Source: Strigamia acuminata (Eukaryota > Arthropoda > Chilopoda > Geophilomorpha > Linotaeniidae). Taken from it: DNA of 64,000 bases. The translations under genes and the position numbers were made by a program. The first letter of the stretch is position 1. Each line of letters starts with the position of its first letter. The stretch spans positions 11,780,001 to 11,844,000 of the forward strand of contig OX442319.1 in NCBI GenBank assembly GCA_949358305.1, in the 5' to 3' direction. This document shows, piece by piece, positions 1 to 11,355 of this stretch. The notes beneath the pieces were generated by a model, which saw only the letters and a list, made by a program, of their open reading frames with translations, searched no databases and was not told where the DNA came from.

Positions 1-533
1 TCGGTGTACTAGTATTACCTCTGAGAGGCCCTATTGTTCTCGAGAAATTTTTAGATGACCCCCGATGGCAAATATATACGTATGTATACACAAATCAAAC
101 ATTTTTGCGACCCCCGCATTCATTAACGCTACCTACAGTTTAAGACTACGATTGCGCAAGATAAAATATGCAAAGAACATGAAATCAAAAAAATATTTGT
201 GTATAGTATACAATTTTTATTTGATCAAAACCATGGGGCCAATACGTGAGTTTAGATTTAGCTGTTAAATTCTTAGATTATTAGTTTAAATTAAACTAAC
301 TACGACTATTTTTAACCACGTTTTAATTTCCACAACACAAATAGCAATCGCATACAAGCCGTTATAGCAGGCAGTCACAAAAGCAATATTGAAAACTGCA
401 CTTTTTTTACGTTACTGAATTTGCAGTTGAAGTTCATTTGCTGATTTTCAAATCACAATTTCACATATATTTGCTCGATTGTCATGTACGTGCATTGCAA
501 AAGTGCAAAAACTGCATAAATGTTAAGAATGGT
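1..533. other. 3' flank of channel copy 1, no gene
   Basis: No credible coding region is seen; the one short ORF here has no recognisable content. From about 280 onward the sequence resembles 18600-18850 and 47090-47270, which hold the same place relative to copies 2 and 3. It is therefore part of the duplicated unit downstream of each DEG/ENaC gene. Confidence 0.6.
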
Positions 534-1800
534 ACATTAGTAAATTCCACAATACATTAGTAAATTCCACAATACATTTATAAATTCCACAATACATTAG
601 TAAATTCCACAACACATTAGTAAATTCCACAACACATTAGTAAATTCCACAACACATTAGTAAATTCCACAATACATTAGTAAATTCCACAATACATTAG
701 TAAATTCCACAATACATTACTGAATTCCACAATACATTAGTAAATTCCACAATACATTACTGAATTCCACAACACATTAGTAAATTCCACAATATATTAG
801 TAAATTCCACAATACATTAGTAAATTCCACAATACATTAGTAAATTCCACAATACATTAGTAAATTTTACAATACATTAGTAAATTTTACAATACATTAG
901 TAAATTCCACAATACATTAGTAAATTCCACAATACATTAGTAAATTCCACAATACATTAGTAAATTCCACAATACATTAGTAAATTCCACAATACATTAG
1001 TAAATTCCACAATACATTAGTAAATTCCACAATACATTAGTAAATTCCACAATACATTAGTAAATTCCACAATACATTAGTAAATTCCACAATACATTAA
1101 TAAATTCCACAATACATTAGTAAATTCCACAATACATTAGTAAATTCCACAATACATTAGTAAATTCCACAATACATTACTGAATTCCACAATACATTAG
1201 TAAATTCCACAATACATTACTGAATTCCACAACACATTAGTAAATTCCACAATATATTAGTAAATTCCACAATACATTAGTAAATTCCACAATACATTAG
1301 TAAATTCCACAATACATTAGTAAATTTTACAATACATTAGTAAATTTTACAATACATTAGTAAATTCCACAATACATTAGTAAATTCCACAATACATTAG
1401 TAAATTCCACAATACATTAGTAAATTCCACAATACATTAGTAAATTCCACAATACATTAGTAAATTTCACAATACATTAGTAAATTCCACAATACATTAG
1501 TAAATTCCACAATACATTAGTAAATTCCACAATACATTAGTAAATTCCACAATACATTAGTAAATTCCACAATACATTAGTAAATTTTACAATACATAAG
1601 TAAATTCCACAATACATTAATAAATTCCACAATACATTAGTAAATTCCACAATACATTAGTAAATTCCACAATACATTAGTAAATTCCACAATACATTAG
1701 TAAATTCCACAATACATTAGTAAATTCCACAATACATTAGTAAATTCCACACTACATAAGTAAATTCCACAATACATTAATAAATTCCACAATACATTAA
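534..1800. repeat. 20-bp minisatellite, about 63 copies
   Basis: Uninterrupted tandem array of the unit ACATTAGTAAATTCCACAAT. Variants carry CTGAATTCCAC, AAATTTTAC or AACACATT. A run of variants starting near 715 recurs with the same order near 1175, an offset of 460 bp (23 units), so a block of units was duplicated as a whole. One to three units of the same motif occur at the matching position downstream of copy 2 (18850-18900), copy 3 (47276-47310) and copy 4 (59465-59523). The long array is therefore an expansion specific to copy 1. Confidence 0.97.
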
Positions 1801-2548
1801 GAAATATCGGAAAAATATCAGTAAATATTGGCTTAAATCGTATACAATAATCTGCCTAACCATGAATAGTTCGTTTTTATGCCTGTTTACTGTATCGTTT
1901 TTGCGTCGTAATCATGCGAGTACGAGGTGCAACAAAATTTCTTTTTTTACATTTATTAACCAACGAATTGTGATCGTGGCTCCTTATTTAAACACAATTT
2001 AGCATTCACTCGCATTTTGGGAGGTGGATGGTTCACTTGAAAGTGTTTGACAATTGAAAGGCAAGGTGCCAGGCAAGAATTTTTAGTTGCTACGGCGACC
2101 TTGCGTGCGGTCTTTGTTAACCCTGCTTAAGTCTATGGCTTAAACTACAACTACATAAGATAAAGAATTTACTGACAGGGCTGGGCTGGGAACAAATTTA
2201 TTACCGGGAAATCTGAGTGTCCGGGCCACAATTAATGGAGTCGGGACAGGCTACAGCAAGCCGCAACAGGCCACAGCGGCCACGGGCCACCGGGAAACTC
2301 GCGGTAGCCTGCCGGTCCAGTCCAGCACTGTTTACTGACACGATCATGAAATCAAAGACGTACACAAGGGAATTAATTATCAAAAATTATTTGTACGGTG
2401 AAGTATATGCATTGTGGGAACAACATTATCTACACCAGCACCCACCTATTTGACAATGTCATATTAAAAGAAGATAATTATAAGTTATCATGACACAATG
2501 AAATACATTTGATGTGCATTGCTTTCATGTCTGTGCTTATAGGAACTA
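1801..2548. other. Copy 1 downstream flank
   Basis: No gene is seen. The sequence is collinear with 18900-19482 and 47390-47720, the 3' flanks of copies 2 and 3, apart from the small hAT-type insertion at 2176-2330. Confidence 0.6.
2176..2330. mobile_element. hAT-type MITE, 155 bp
   Basis: Imperfect 14-bp terminal inverted repeats, CAGGGCTGGGCTGG on the left and CAGTGCTGGACTGG as reverse complement on the right. The 8-bp duplication TTTACTGA flanks it at 2168-2175 and 2331-2338. Copy 2 has a single target and no insert at the matching place (near 19265). CAG-starting ends plus an 8-bp duplication fit the hAT superfamily. There is no transposase, so it is non-autonomous. Confidence 0.85.
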
Positions 2549-2916
2549 TCAAGTGAAATAATCAATGACAGAAAATATTGAGAGTCCTGTCAGAATACCA
2601 ATAACGGATCCAATGTTACACAACAATTTAGAAACTGAAACTTTTCGCTGTTCTTCAATCACTTCTCGAATGTTCTGATTAATAGAGTACTTAACAACGG
2701 TGTCCCTAAAATCGTCTGTGCTTCGTACCACTGTTGGATGGAATATGGTTTCGTGGCAGCGTGCTGCGCAAGAACAGTCTTTCTGGGGGTTTGTCTTCAA
2801 TTGAGTTTCCAAATACATTTTGTGCGTTGCCTCAGCTGTTTTTTGAGTCTTGCAGAGCGGTTTCTTGCTGAACTCCATGAATGGTAATCTAGTAATTATT
2901 TCATTAATCATTTAAT

Positions 2917-4465
2917 GGGATGGGATACTTGGGTCGAAATGAATAAGGTCGAAACGGGATTTCGACCTTATTTATTTCGACCTTATTCATATAAAAATTT
3001 AGAGTTTCGACCTTATTCACGAATAAGATCGAAACAGGATTTCGACCTTAGTCATTTCGACCTTATTCATGAATAAGATCGAAATAGGATTTCGACCTTA
3101 GTCATTTCGACCCTAGTCATTTCAGAAAATGTAATTTCGACCTTAGTCATTTCGACCCTAGTCATTTCAGAAAATGTAATTTCGACCTTATTCATATAAT
3201 TTCATATAATGAATAAGGTCGAAACTCTAAATTTTTATATGAATAAGGTCGAAAGTCAAAAATTCAAAAACATGAGAATTTCCCATGAGAATCTCGTGTC
3301 TTCTCTCTTTCTCTAATCACAATCTAAGAAATGTTTTTTATCACATGTTTTATATAAGTTTTATATTGTCAGGAAACCAGAGCTTCTAGAAGAAACTATT
3401 TTTTATTTTTCTTATTTATTTTGTAAATAAGGAATAAAAAAACTTAATTTTAGCCTAAATAAAGTTGTTTTTATTTTGATATTGATTTAATTTTTTTTTG
3501 AATGTTAATTGGCATTATAAAGTGTGTACACACTGGCCTGATCCAACAATGCAAAAAACACCGCCTAAAACACCGCATCTATTACAAAATGCGCAGCGGC
3601 AGGCTGATTAGCGCATTTACCCGGTGCTTCACTGCAGCACGTCGACGCCATTTTCTTTCGGTTTTTCATATTTTTCACCTCGTTTTAACTCGTTTTTATC
3701 ATTTTTTTATAATTTCTTAACGTTTTTTCCATTTTTAAACCGTTTTTTAATGTTTTTCATGTTTTTTTCCCATTTTTTTTTCGGTTTTTTGCTGATTTTT
3801 CAGGTTTTTTTCAAGTTTTAATCAGGTTTTCATGGTTTTTATTATTTTTTTTGGTTTTAACCGGTCTTTTATCATCTTTTACGTGTTTTTCCAGTGTGTA
3901 CACACTTTATAATGCCAATTAACATTCAAAAAAAAAATTAAATCAATATCAAAATAAAAACAACTTTATTTAGGCTAAAATTAAGTTTTTTTATTCCTTA
4001 TTTACAAAATAAATGGGAAAAAATGGGAAAAAGTTTCTTCTAGAAGCTCTGGTTTCCTGAAATATAAAACATGTGATAAAAAACATTTCTTAGATTGTGA
4101 TTAGAGAAAGAGAGAAGACACGATATTCTCATGGAAAATTCTCATGTTTTTGAGTTTTTAAATTTTTGAGTTTCCACCTTATTCACATAAAAATTTAGAG
4201 TTTCGACCTTATTCATATAAAAATTTAGAGTTTCGACCTTATTCATGAATAAGATCGAAACAAGATTTCGACCTTAGTCATTTCGACCTTATTCATGAAT
4301 AAGGTAGAAACAGCATTTCGACCTTAGTCATTTCGACCCTAGTCATTTCGGTATACGTAAATTCGACGTTAATCATTTCGCCCAAAGATGGGATACTTGG
4401 GTAGAAATGAATAAGGTCGAAATCCCGTTTCGACCTTATTCATTTCGACCTTAGTATGAAATCCC
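2917..4465. mobile_element. 1.5-kb fold-back transposon in intron 10 of copy 1
   Basis: The flanking 8-bp duplication CATTTAAT lies at 2909-2916 and 4466-4473. The ends are inverted and built from repeats of TCGAAATGAATAAGGTCGAA. The arms, about 2917-3536 and 3886-4465, are near-complete reverse complements for several hundred bases. A T-rich centre separates them. There is no transposase. It sits only 28 bases upstream of the last-exon acceptor of copy 1. The superfamily is uncertain; the 8-bp duplication allows hAT-like or related groups. Confidence 0.8.
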
Positions 4466-5428
4466 CATTTAATTTGTGTGAACATTTAGGGGCTGGTTGA
4501 GGGATAATATTTGTCAATCTAGCGCCTTTGTGATTATTGTCACGAGTATCTAATGTCGTGTCTGGTGTTTTATCAACAGCTTTGGGAACACATTAGAATG
4601 TTACTCCCTCTGTCCTAAATTATGGTATACATTTCCAGTATTATATGAAACCAACGATGAACGAGAATGTTTAGAGAAAAAGTTGGACAAGGTGAATAGG
4701 AGAGTACCATTGTATTTGAAAGGCAACAAATCCGTTTTTTTTGTGTAGCTTTTCCATCTCGGTCATGTATAATTTTCAAAATGAATTCCAAGCTCAAAAA
4801 TATTATGAAATGACAAACTGGAATGCCTAATTTATGTTATTGTTTACAAAAAAGAATAGACAACACAAATCTTGCTCAAAACAGGAGTTAGTTAAGTGAA
4901 AAATTTCAATACTCTTGAAAATGGGTTCTACTGCATTACCAGTCACTGCTCAGCTACTTCTTGCTACACTCTTATTTAATATTTTTTTCTTCAAAGTAAA
5001 AAAAAAAACTGAAGACCAAAACTCAAACCTCGTTTTCAAATGTTGGAAAAGTTTGTCATAAATTTACCTGCAATTTAGTAGATCGTCTTTCAGTTTTGTT
5101 GCATAACATTTCCGTTCACATTCTGTAACTGCGTCGTTTTGCTGACAATGATTTTTCGGAGTATTTACACGTACTATCTATAAAGACAATGACCTGTTTA
5201 GAATAGGAGATTTTTTTCGTTCAGAAATTACCGTTTGACGAGAAAAATCAATTTTACAATTAAACGCTGTAGTAATGTAAAAAAGATGTTTCGGATGGGG
5301 AAATTGGTTTTGCGGTAGAATGAAGTGCTAGAGTGTACAGAATTATATAAGCAGTTAATTCGAAAATATCTTCAAAATATCTCACCGGCTGGTATCTGTT
5401 CCACGTTGCCCATTTAATATGGCGTTCT

Positions 5429-5981
5429 TGTTAGACTTTGGAACCACTTTTGAGTTATTTAAATCGTTTTTCGATGTGAAATGACTTTGAAATGTTTATT
5501 TTATTATCCATCGGTTATCTTTTCTTATTCGGGGTAATTTAGTATTGTTTCTTATGTTTTTCCTTAGTTTCTATGTAAAGGGAATGCATGATGCCTTTTA
5601 GATGTGTCTTATCCATCTGGCATCATGCATCCTCTATTCTGTGTGTATTTCTACTTATTGTTTCTATTTTCGGCCACCAGATGTCTCTGGCACATTACAA
5701 ATGGCCGCTCACACGGGTAGTGTGTTTCCTTGTGTTTGTCCAGTGATTCTGGACCCATTATGTAAGTTTTCTCTTAATAAATGTTATATTTTTGGTTAAC
5801 TATTGTATTTAGTTCGGCACTACACGTTTCTATAAGTGTAGTGCACGCGAATTTGATCGTAAGTCCGCTCAAACTCGCGTACGCGCATCACGCGCATTTG
5901 TCCGCACTTAGAAGTGCGTTTGACTCAGTTTTACGCTTCCTATCGCCTATTTCGGCGATATTTTTGCGCCACACAGCTACA
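5429..5981 (+). repeat. Copia 1 5' LTR
   Basis: 553 bp from TGTTAGACTTTGG to CAGCTACA. It appears identical to the 3' copy. An AATAAA lies near 5776, consistent with a polyadenylation signal. Confidence 0.95.
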
Positions 5982-5983
5982 AG

Positions 5984-5995
5984 TGGTAGCAGAGG
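5984..5995 (+). other. Copia 1 primer-binding site, tRNA-iMet
   Basis: TGGTAGCAGAGG begins two bases after the 5' LTR and is the exact complement of the 3' end of animal initiator tRNA-Met (CCTCTGCTACCA). It would prime minus-strand DNA synthesis. Confidence 0.85.
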
Positions 5996-6007
5996 CCTGG
6001 AAAGCCA

Positions 6008-6495
6008 CCAGTGCCTCGTTTTTCCATTAATTTTCCGTGAATTTCGCGATTTTTCGCGATTTTTGCGGAAATTTTTGTTTTTTTCAGATTTTCGACGATT
6101 TCCGGCAGTCAACAACGTCTTTATGACGTTCACAACCCCGGAGTGCGGTCGTAATCGTCGATTTTTGAATTTTTTCAACCTTTTTTCGTGTTTTTCGAGT
6201 TAAAAACACTGTTTTTTTGTGTTTTTCGAGTTAAAAACACTGGTTTTTGTGCATTTATTGTGCAAGATAGCGACAATTGACCTAGGAAAGGTCTTGTTCT
6301 TTTTTTTTCCCTCTAATTTTTCGTGAATTTCGCGATTTTTCGCGATTTTTGCGGAAATTTTATTTATTTTCAGATCTTTTCGCCGATTTTCATCATTTGT
6401 CACGTTCCGACAACGTCTGAGCGACGTTTTCATCCAGAAACGGGCATAACCCGCTGTCTGCACCCCGGAGTGCGACAGTATCGGCGATTTTCGGG
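6008..6495 (+). repeat. Duplicated leader segment of Copia 1
   Basis: A segment of about 150 bp occurs twice, near 6008-6165 and 6300-6495. Both copies contain GAATTTCGCGATTTTTCGCG, then a pyrimidine-rich CAG, then a CCCCGGAGTGCG motif. Between them, at about 6185-6240, a short unit TTTTTCGAGTTAAAAACACTG is repeated twice and can form small hairpins. The whole stretch 5996-6820 has no convincing coding sequence, so the element has a long structured leader and no visible capsid gene. Confidence 0.65.
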
Positions 6496-6918
6496 AAGTT
6501 TTTCCCGGTTTTCGAAATCGGTCGGCGATCTTTTGAAGAATTCCGCATTTTTTTATGCGCGGTGTGCACAGGGACGTCTGTGCATACAGATTCACCAACT
6601 TCTCCTTCTTTTTATTTCAGATTTCGAATTTATTTGTTAATTTTAAGTTTTTGGAGTGGGTCCCGATTAGTATCGGCACAGCCCTTCGGACATTCCGTCC
6701 AAGCTGTGCTTGTATTCTTAGACAAGGCTGAGCCCTGCGCCACCTAACATTCCCGCGGCCCCAGGTGGTCATAAAGGACGTTAGGGGGACACTTGTCTAA
6801 GGTTCTTAGCCAATTTTAGCATTGGCTCCCCGTCGAGGTTTTTCCGCTTCTAACAACGTTTAGTGAAGTGCTTCGAGTGAAAAGTGCTCCGATTACGTCT
6901 TTAGTGCCTCGAGTGTTT

Positions 6919-9900
6919 ATGCGTGCTCATTATCGCCATTATCTCCGATTTTCCTCTGGAAAAATGCAGACAGCAAGAGCCAACTTGAATTGGAATCGGT
7001 ACACGAAGGAAACATCGGCTTTTGCTATGGACAATCGTGGATGCAATCAATCCCGACCTCCTCGTCCGATTTCGAAGGTTCGCTGTTTTAATTGCGGCTT
7101 TTTCGGCCATTACGAGAATAAGTGCCCCCGCCCTCGCAAACAGGGCAAGGAACCGCAACCGGTCGCGTCTCAACAAGGCCGACCCCGCAGTAAGAGCAAA
7201 CGACGGCAGAATAACAGTTCGCAGCAATCCGGTGGTCAAAACCGTGATGTTTCTCGTCCCCGAAGGGACGCCGCTTACCTGTTGTCGGCTCCACCGGTGA
7301 TCGAAGCTCCGGTTGTACATTTTCTCCAGTCCCACGAATGGATTGTCGATTGTGGGGCCACCGACCACGTTTCGCACGTCAAAGCGTGGTTTACGAACTT
7401 TGTTTCCGTTGTCCCGTTCAACATCGAGTTAGGCCAGGGCAGTTCGAGGGTCACAGGCAAAGGTGACGTTCCGGTCAAGTCGCTCATCGATGGCTGCGAA
7501 TGCACCGTATTGCTCCGCGACGTATTATTCGCACCTGACTTCGGCGCCAATCTTATCTCGGTTTCTCGGATTGATAAATGCGGACATCACATCCACATTC
7601 ACAACTCGGAATTGCATACGTATGAAACGGACATCAAACTAAGTGTTCTTCGGGCGAAACAGAAGTCTGGACTTTATTTCGTGGATGGGCTCATCTCGCC
7701 ATTCGCCGCTCCGACTAATGTTTCGAGTTCGTCTGTTTCATCATCACTTCCGACTCCGATACCGACCACTCTAGTGACGAAGGAAGAGGACTTTCCCGCA
7801 TTGCCCAAGTCTTCCAACAAGACTAAGAAGAAGTCGGCTGACAATATGACCGATTTCCGCTTGCCCGTCTCCTCCAACACCTTGCTTGTCCCTTCACTTT
7901 TCCCTACCAGTCCTGCTCCTATTCCCGGATCCCAACCTCAACAGATCCGGATGTATTCCAATGCCCTCACATCTCCTCCTCCCGTTGCCAAGTCAAACGC
8001 AGCATTACCTCCCAAACCAGTTAATCCTTCGGTTGCCAACGTCGCAGACGCCACGGGATTGTGGCACGGCAGGCTGGGTCACCTGCATACGAAGGCCATG
8101 CGGACTTTAGCGGCTAACTCCCAGGTTTATGGGCTTGATCCAGCTGCTGTTCGCCAGGAACTTTCCTGCAACACGTGCCGTGTTGCCAAGTCCACGCGTG
8201 CTCCACATAAGCCAATTTCCGCGCCTTCAACCACGAAACCGCTTGAATTGCTTCACATGGACGTCTGGGGCCCGTCGAGACTGCCTTCCATCGGCGGTGC
8301 TAATTTTGCCTTCACCATTATCGATGACGCCACCAGGTACGCCTGGCTTTTCCCGATCGCCCGTAAATCCGATGTTTTTGCTACGTTTAAAGACTTTGTT
8401 TCCCGCGTTGAACGTATTGCTGATTGCCGGATTAAAACAATTCGCACCGACCGTGGAGGAGAATTTATTTCGAGGGATTTTGACCGTTTTCTTGCCGACA
8501 AGGGTATTGTTGCTCAACGGACCAATCCCGCATCGCCACAGATGAACGGTGTCGCCGAACGCCTGAACCGGACAATGGGCGACTATCTCCGCTCCATCAA
8601 CTCCGAAACCGGATTTTCGCACACGCTTTGGGCTGAACTTGCCGTGACGTTCACATATATCAAAAACCGCAGTCCGCATTCGAAGCTCAACGACGAAATC
8701 CCATACATTTTGTGGCGCCAGCGTGCTCTTTCCGTCAGACATTTTCGTAAGATTGGTTCCAAGTGCTGGGTACACTTCACCGCACCTGGACGCAACAAAC
8801 TGGATCCTCGAGCGTGGGAAGGATTTCTCGTTGGCTACGCTTCGGGAACTCGAGGGTATCGAGTGTGGAATCCGGCTACGAACACCGTCACCGAATCTGT
8901 TCACGTCCAAATCGATGAACGGCAGAACTTTAAGCGCTCGCCCTTTTATGTTCCAGATCCGGATGACAATGCTCCACCCATGGAGGAGCCTGCTCGTGGC
9001 CACACCCCGTCACGTGTCACTTTTCGTGATAACTTTCCAACTCAGCCTTGGCCTCGTCGACGTCACGATTCGGATAACGACTCTTCTGCTGACAGCAGTG
9101 ACGAGGATGGTATTGCCAGTCGTGCTCCCTCCGTCGCTTCGAGTGCTCCGTCTTTCGCTTCATTCGCACCATCTCTTCCTACAGCTGATGGTCTCATCGC
9201 CGCTGCTGACGGCTTAGCTGCTACGACTGATGGCTCTGTTACCGACGCTGATGGCTCTGTTACCGTCGCTGATGGCTCCGATAATGTTACGACCATTGCA
9301 GGACATGGACAATTTACTCCGACCGTACGTTCCACCCGCTTGCCTCATCTACGGCGTTCGATGTCCTACCCATCTCTCCCGGGTCTTGACGACACCGCAG
9401 CGATGTCTGAACAGGGTTCAGATTTTGACGAAGACCTTCTCGACGAAGCGGCTGCCTTGCCTGTCCGACTTCCGGGTACGCCTAATTTGGCGCCTTTACG
9501 CGCTCTTCATTGCCCTTGGAGTTTTGTTGGCGGCGTTTCGCCCTTCAGCGGATGGAGGAGAGAAGAGCATCTCCGGAAAGATCAGGTTCCGGGGAGGATT
9601 AAAGTCGACGTTTATTATTATCCGGAGCACGGTGTCCGCTTGCGGTCGCACACAGATATCGCCGCTTATTGTTTCGCACACCGGATACCGTATGATGAGT
9701 CCGTTTTCTTCTTCGGCAATTTAGAACACCACATGCCATATGCTCCGCCATCGCCTCCTCGTGTCCACATGTGTTTTCGGGAACCGGCCACATACGCCGA
9801 AGCTGTGAAATTGCCCGAAGCACCGAAATGGACCGAAGCAATCGACGAGGAACTTTCGACTTTCAAGCAACGAGACGTTTATAAGGAGGTTCCGAGACCC

Positions 9901-11307
9901 CCTGACAAGACTGTGCTCGGTTGCAAATGGATTTTTAAGTTCAAAAGTGACATTACCGGAAAGATTACCCGATATCGTGCTCGACTGGTCGCCCAAGGAT
10001 TTCGGCAGACAATGGGCGTTGACTACGATGAAGTTTTTAGTCCCGTAGTCAATTTTGTCCTAATCCGTTTCTTCTTTTGTCTGCTGGTTATTCTCCTCGG
10101 ATGGAGGGACACGCACCTCGACGTGAAATGTGCCTACCTCTACGGCGACCTTGACCACGAGATTTATATGCGGATTCCCGCTGGTGCCACATGTTCCTCG
10201 CCCGACAACGTATGGTTGTTGACCAAGTCGCTTTACGGTCTTCACCAGTCGGGGCGCATGTGGTACCAGAAACTTAATGAAACATTGACAGAACTCGGAT
10301 TTCAAAAGTTTCCAGCATGTAATTGTGTGTACGCCTACGGACATTCGGCCATTATGCTGGTATACGTCGACGATATTGTTTTATTTTATGCTTCGGAAAA
10401 CATCAGGGATCGAATACTCAAGCTGATCACGAGTAAATTCGACATTGTCGACCTGGGGCCAATCACCAAACTGCTGGGAGTCGAGTTCGAGCGTCGTGAC
10501 GGGAAAGTCTTTATGACTCAACGCAATTACATTGACAAACTCCTCAAAAAGTTTAATGTTTCATCTGACGCGCTCATCAAGGTGCCAGTCACACCTGGGA
10601 CCACGTTAGTCAAGGGACCGCTCACCGACCTTCCGGATTTTCCGTATCGATCACTCGTCGGATCTTTATTGTTCCTGGCTTCACGTACTCGCCCCGACAT
10701 TTTGTACTCGGTGATCGCATTATCGCAGTACAACAACTGCTACACCGAGAGCCATATCAAGTGTTTGCTGCAGGTCCTTCGTTACGTCGCGAACACGAGC
10801 GAGTACGCCATCGAACTTTCGAAATGCGATTCGAGTCAACTGTGGGGTTGCACAGACGCCTCTTGGGCCTCCGACATCGCTACATCGAGATCATTCGGCG
10901 GATACATTGTTTACATCGGAAGTGTGCCCATTGGCTGGAGCTGCAAGAAGCAGACCAGCGTCGCTTGCTCCACAATGGAAGCCGAATTTGTGGCACTTGT
11001 CGAAATCGTCAAAGAACTCTATTGGCTCGACAGTATTTATCAAGTGTTTCCACCTTTACGTCGGTTATCGAAACCGATCATATTTTCCGATGCCCTCGCC
11101 TCGATTCAGTTCACGAACAACGACATCGAGAACTCGAAAACGAAACATATTCGAGTGAAGTTTCACTGGCTTCGTGAGTGGCACATTGCCGGATGTTTCG
11201 AACTCCGCAAAATTCCGGGTGAGATAAATGTATCCGACATTTTCACCAAGTGGCTCAGTTCAGAGCGTCTTCGAAATTTATTATCTCGGATTTTCGTCTC
11301 GAAGTAA
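6919..11307 (+). CDS. pol: Copia 1 polyprotein (zinc knuckle, PR, IN, MBD-like, RT, RNase H)
   Basis: The frame is open from 6820 to 11307. The first ATG is at 6919; positions here count codons from 6868. In order: CCHC knuckle from residue 73 (CFNCGFFGHYENKC), protease motif DCGA at 161, the GAG-pre-integrase and Cys region (CNTC) about 400-440, integrase catalytic Asp about 465, Asp in RTDRGGEF about 528, Glu in NGVAERLN about 564, MBD-like segment about 887-950, reverse transcriptase with YVDD at 1166, RNase H with TDASW about 1330. The catalytic Asp of Copia proteases is usually in D(S/T)GA; Cys replaces Ser or Thr here. Only a knuckle remains of Gag, and no capsid domain is seen in this ORF or in the leader. 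The frame is otherwise uninterrupted and the LTRs look identical, so this is a young copy. It may use capsid supplied in trans. Confidence 0.93.
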   Translation: MRAHYRHYLRFSSGKMQTARANLNWNRYTKETSAFAMDNRGCNQSRPPRPISKVRCFNCGFFGHYENKCPRPRKQGKEPQPVASQQGRPRSKSKRRQNNSSQQSGGQNRDVSRPRRDAAYLLSAPPVIEAPVVHFLQSHEWIVDCGATDHVSHVKAWFTNFVSVVPFNIELGQGSSRVTGKGDVPVKSLIDGCECTVLLRDVLFAPDFGANLISVSRIDKCGHHIHIHNSELHTYETDIKLSVLRAKQKSGLYFVDGLISPFAAPTNVSSSSVSSSLPTPIPTTLVTKEEDFPALPKSSNKTKKKSADNMTDFRLPVSSNTLLVPSLFPTSPAPIPGSQPQQIRMYSNALTSPPPVAKSNAALPPKPVNPSVANVADATGLWHGRLGHLHTKAMRTLAANSQVYGLDPAAVRQELSCNTCRVAKSTRAPHKPISAPSTTKPLELLHMDVWGPSRLPSIGGANFAFTIIDDATRYAWLFPIARKSDVFATFKDFVSRVERIADCRIKTIRTDRGGEFISRDFDRFLADKGIVAQRTNPASPQMNGVAERLNRTMGDYLRSINSETGFSHTLWAELAVTFTYIKNRSPHSKLNDEIPYILWRQRALSVRHFRKIGSKCWVHFTAPGRNKLDPRAWEGFLVGYASGTRGYRVWNPATNTVTESVHVQIDERQNFKRSPFYVPDPDDNAPPMEEPARGHTPSRVTFRDNFPTQPWPRRRHDSDNDSSADSSDEDGIASRAPSVASSAPSFASFAPSLPTADGLIAAADGLAATTDGSVTDADGSVTVADGSDNVTTIAGHGQFTPTVRSTRLPHLRRSMSYPSLPGLDDTAAMSEQGSDFDEDLLDEAAALPVRLPGTPNLAPLRALHCPWSFVGGVSPFSGWRREEHLRKDQVPGRIKVDVYYYPEHGVRLRSHTDIAAYCFAHRIPYDESVFFFGNLEHHMPYAPPSPPRVHMCFREPATYAEAVKLPEAPKWTEAIDEELSTFKQRDVYKEVPRPPDKTVLGCKWIFKFKSDITGKITRYRARLVAQGFRQTMGVDYDEVFSPVVNFVLIRFFFCLLVILLGWRDTHLDVKCAYLYGDLDHEIYMRIPAGATCSSPDNVWLLTKSLYGLHQSGRMWYQKLNETLTELGFQKFPACNCVYAYGHSAIMLVYVDDIVLFYASENIRDRILKLITSKFDIVDLGPITKLLGVEFERRDGKVFMTQRNYIDKLLKKFNVSSDALIKVPVTPGTTLVKGPLTDLPDFPYRSLVGSLLFLASRTRPDILYSVIALSQYNNCYTESHIKCLLQVLRYVANTSEYAIELSKCDSSQLWGCTDASWASDIATSRSFGGYIVYIGSVPIGWSCKKQTSVACSTMEAEFVALVEIVKELYWLDSIYQVFPPLRRLSKPIIFSDALASIQFTNNDIENSKTKHIRVKFHWLREWHIAGCFELRKIPGEINVSDIFTKWLSSERLRNLLSRIFVSK
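9520..9720 (+). other. MBD-like domain encoded within Copia 1 pol
   Basis: The segment contains SGWRREEHLRK, then KVDVYYYPEHG, then RLRSHTDIAAY and a later FFFG. This is the order and spacing of the methyl-CpG-binding domain core (GW..., DVYY..P.G...RS...A.Y...F.F..G). The positions that contact methylated CpG in MBD proteins appear kept: Arg after the GW block (codon 9574), Asp (9607), Tyr (9613) and Arg (9643), corresponding to MeCP2 R111, D121, Y123 and R133. The domain lies between integrase and reverse transcriptase, a place where Copia elements normally have only a variable linker. The assignment is by eye. Confidence 0.75.
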
Positions 11308-11355
11308 CTTTTTTTCGATTGTTTAGCACCGACATTTTACATCGAAGGAGGGAAT

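Noticed and set aside
534-1800. Possible CRISPR array (regular 20-bp repeats)
   Set aside because: Units are directly contiguous with no spacers, and the genome is eukaryotic; this is a minisatellite.
8227-9003. 258-aa minus-strand ORF opposite Copia 1 integrase
   Set aside because: Shadow of the pol coding frame on the other strand; no recognisable motif.
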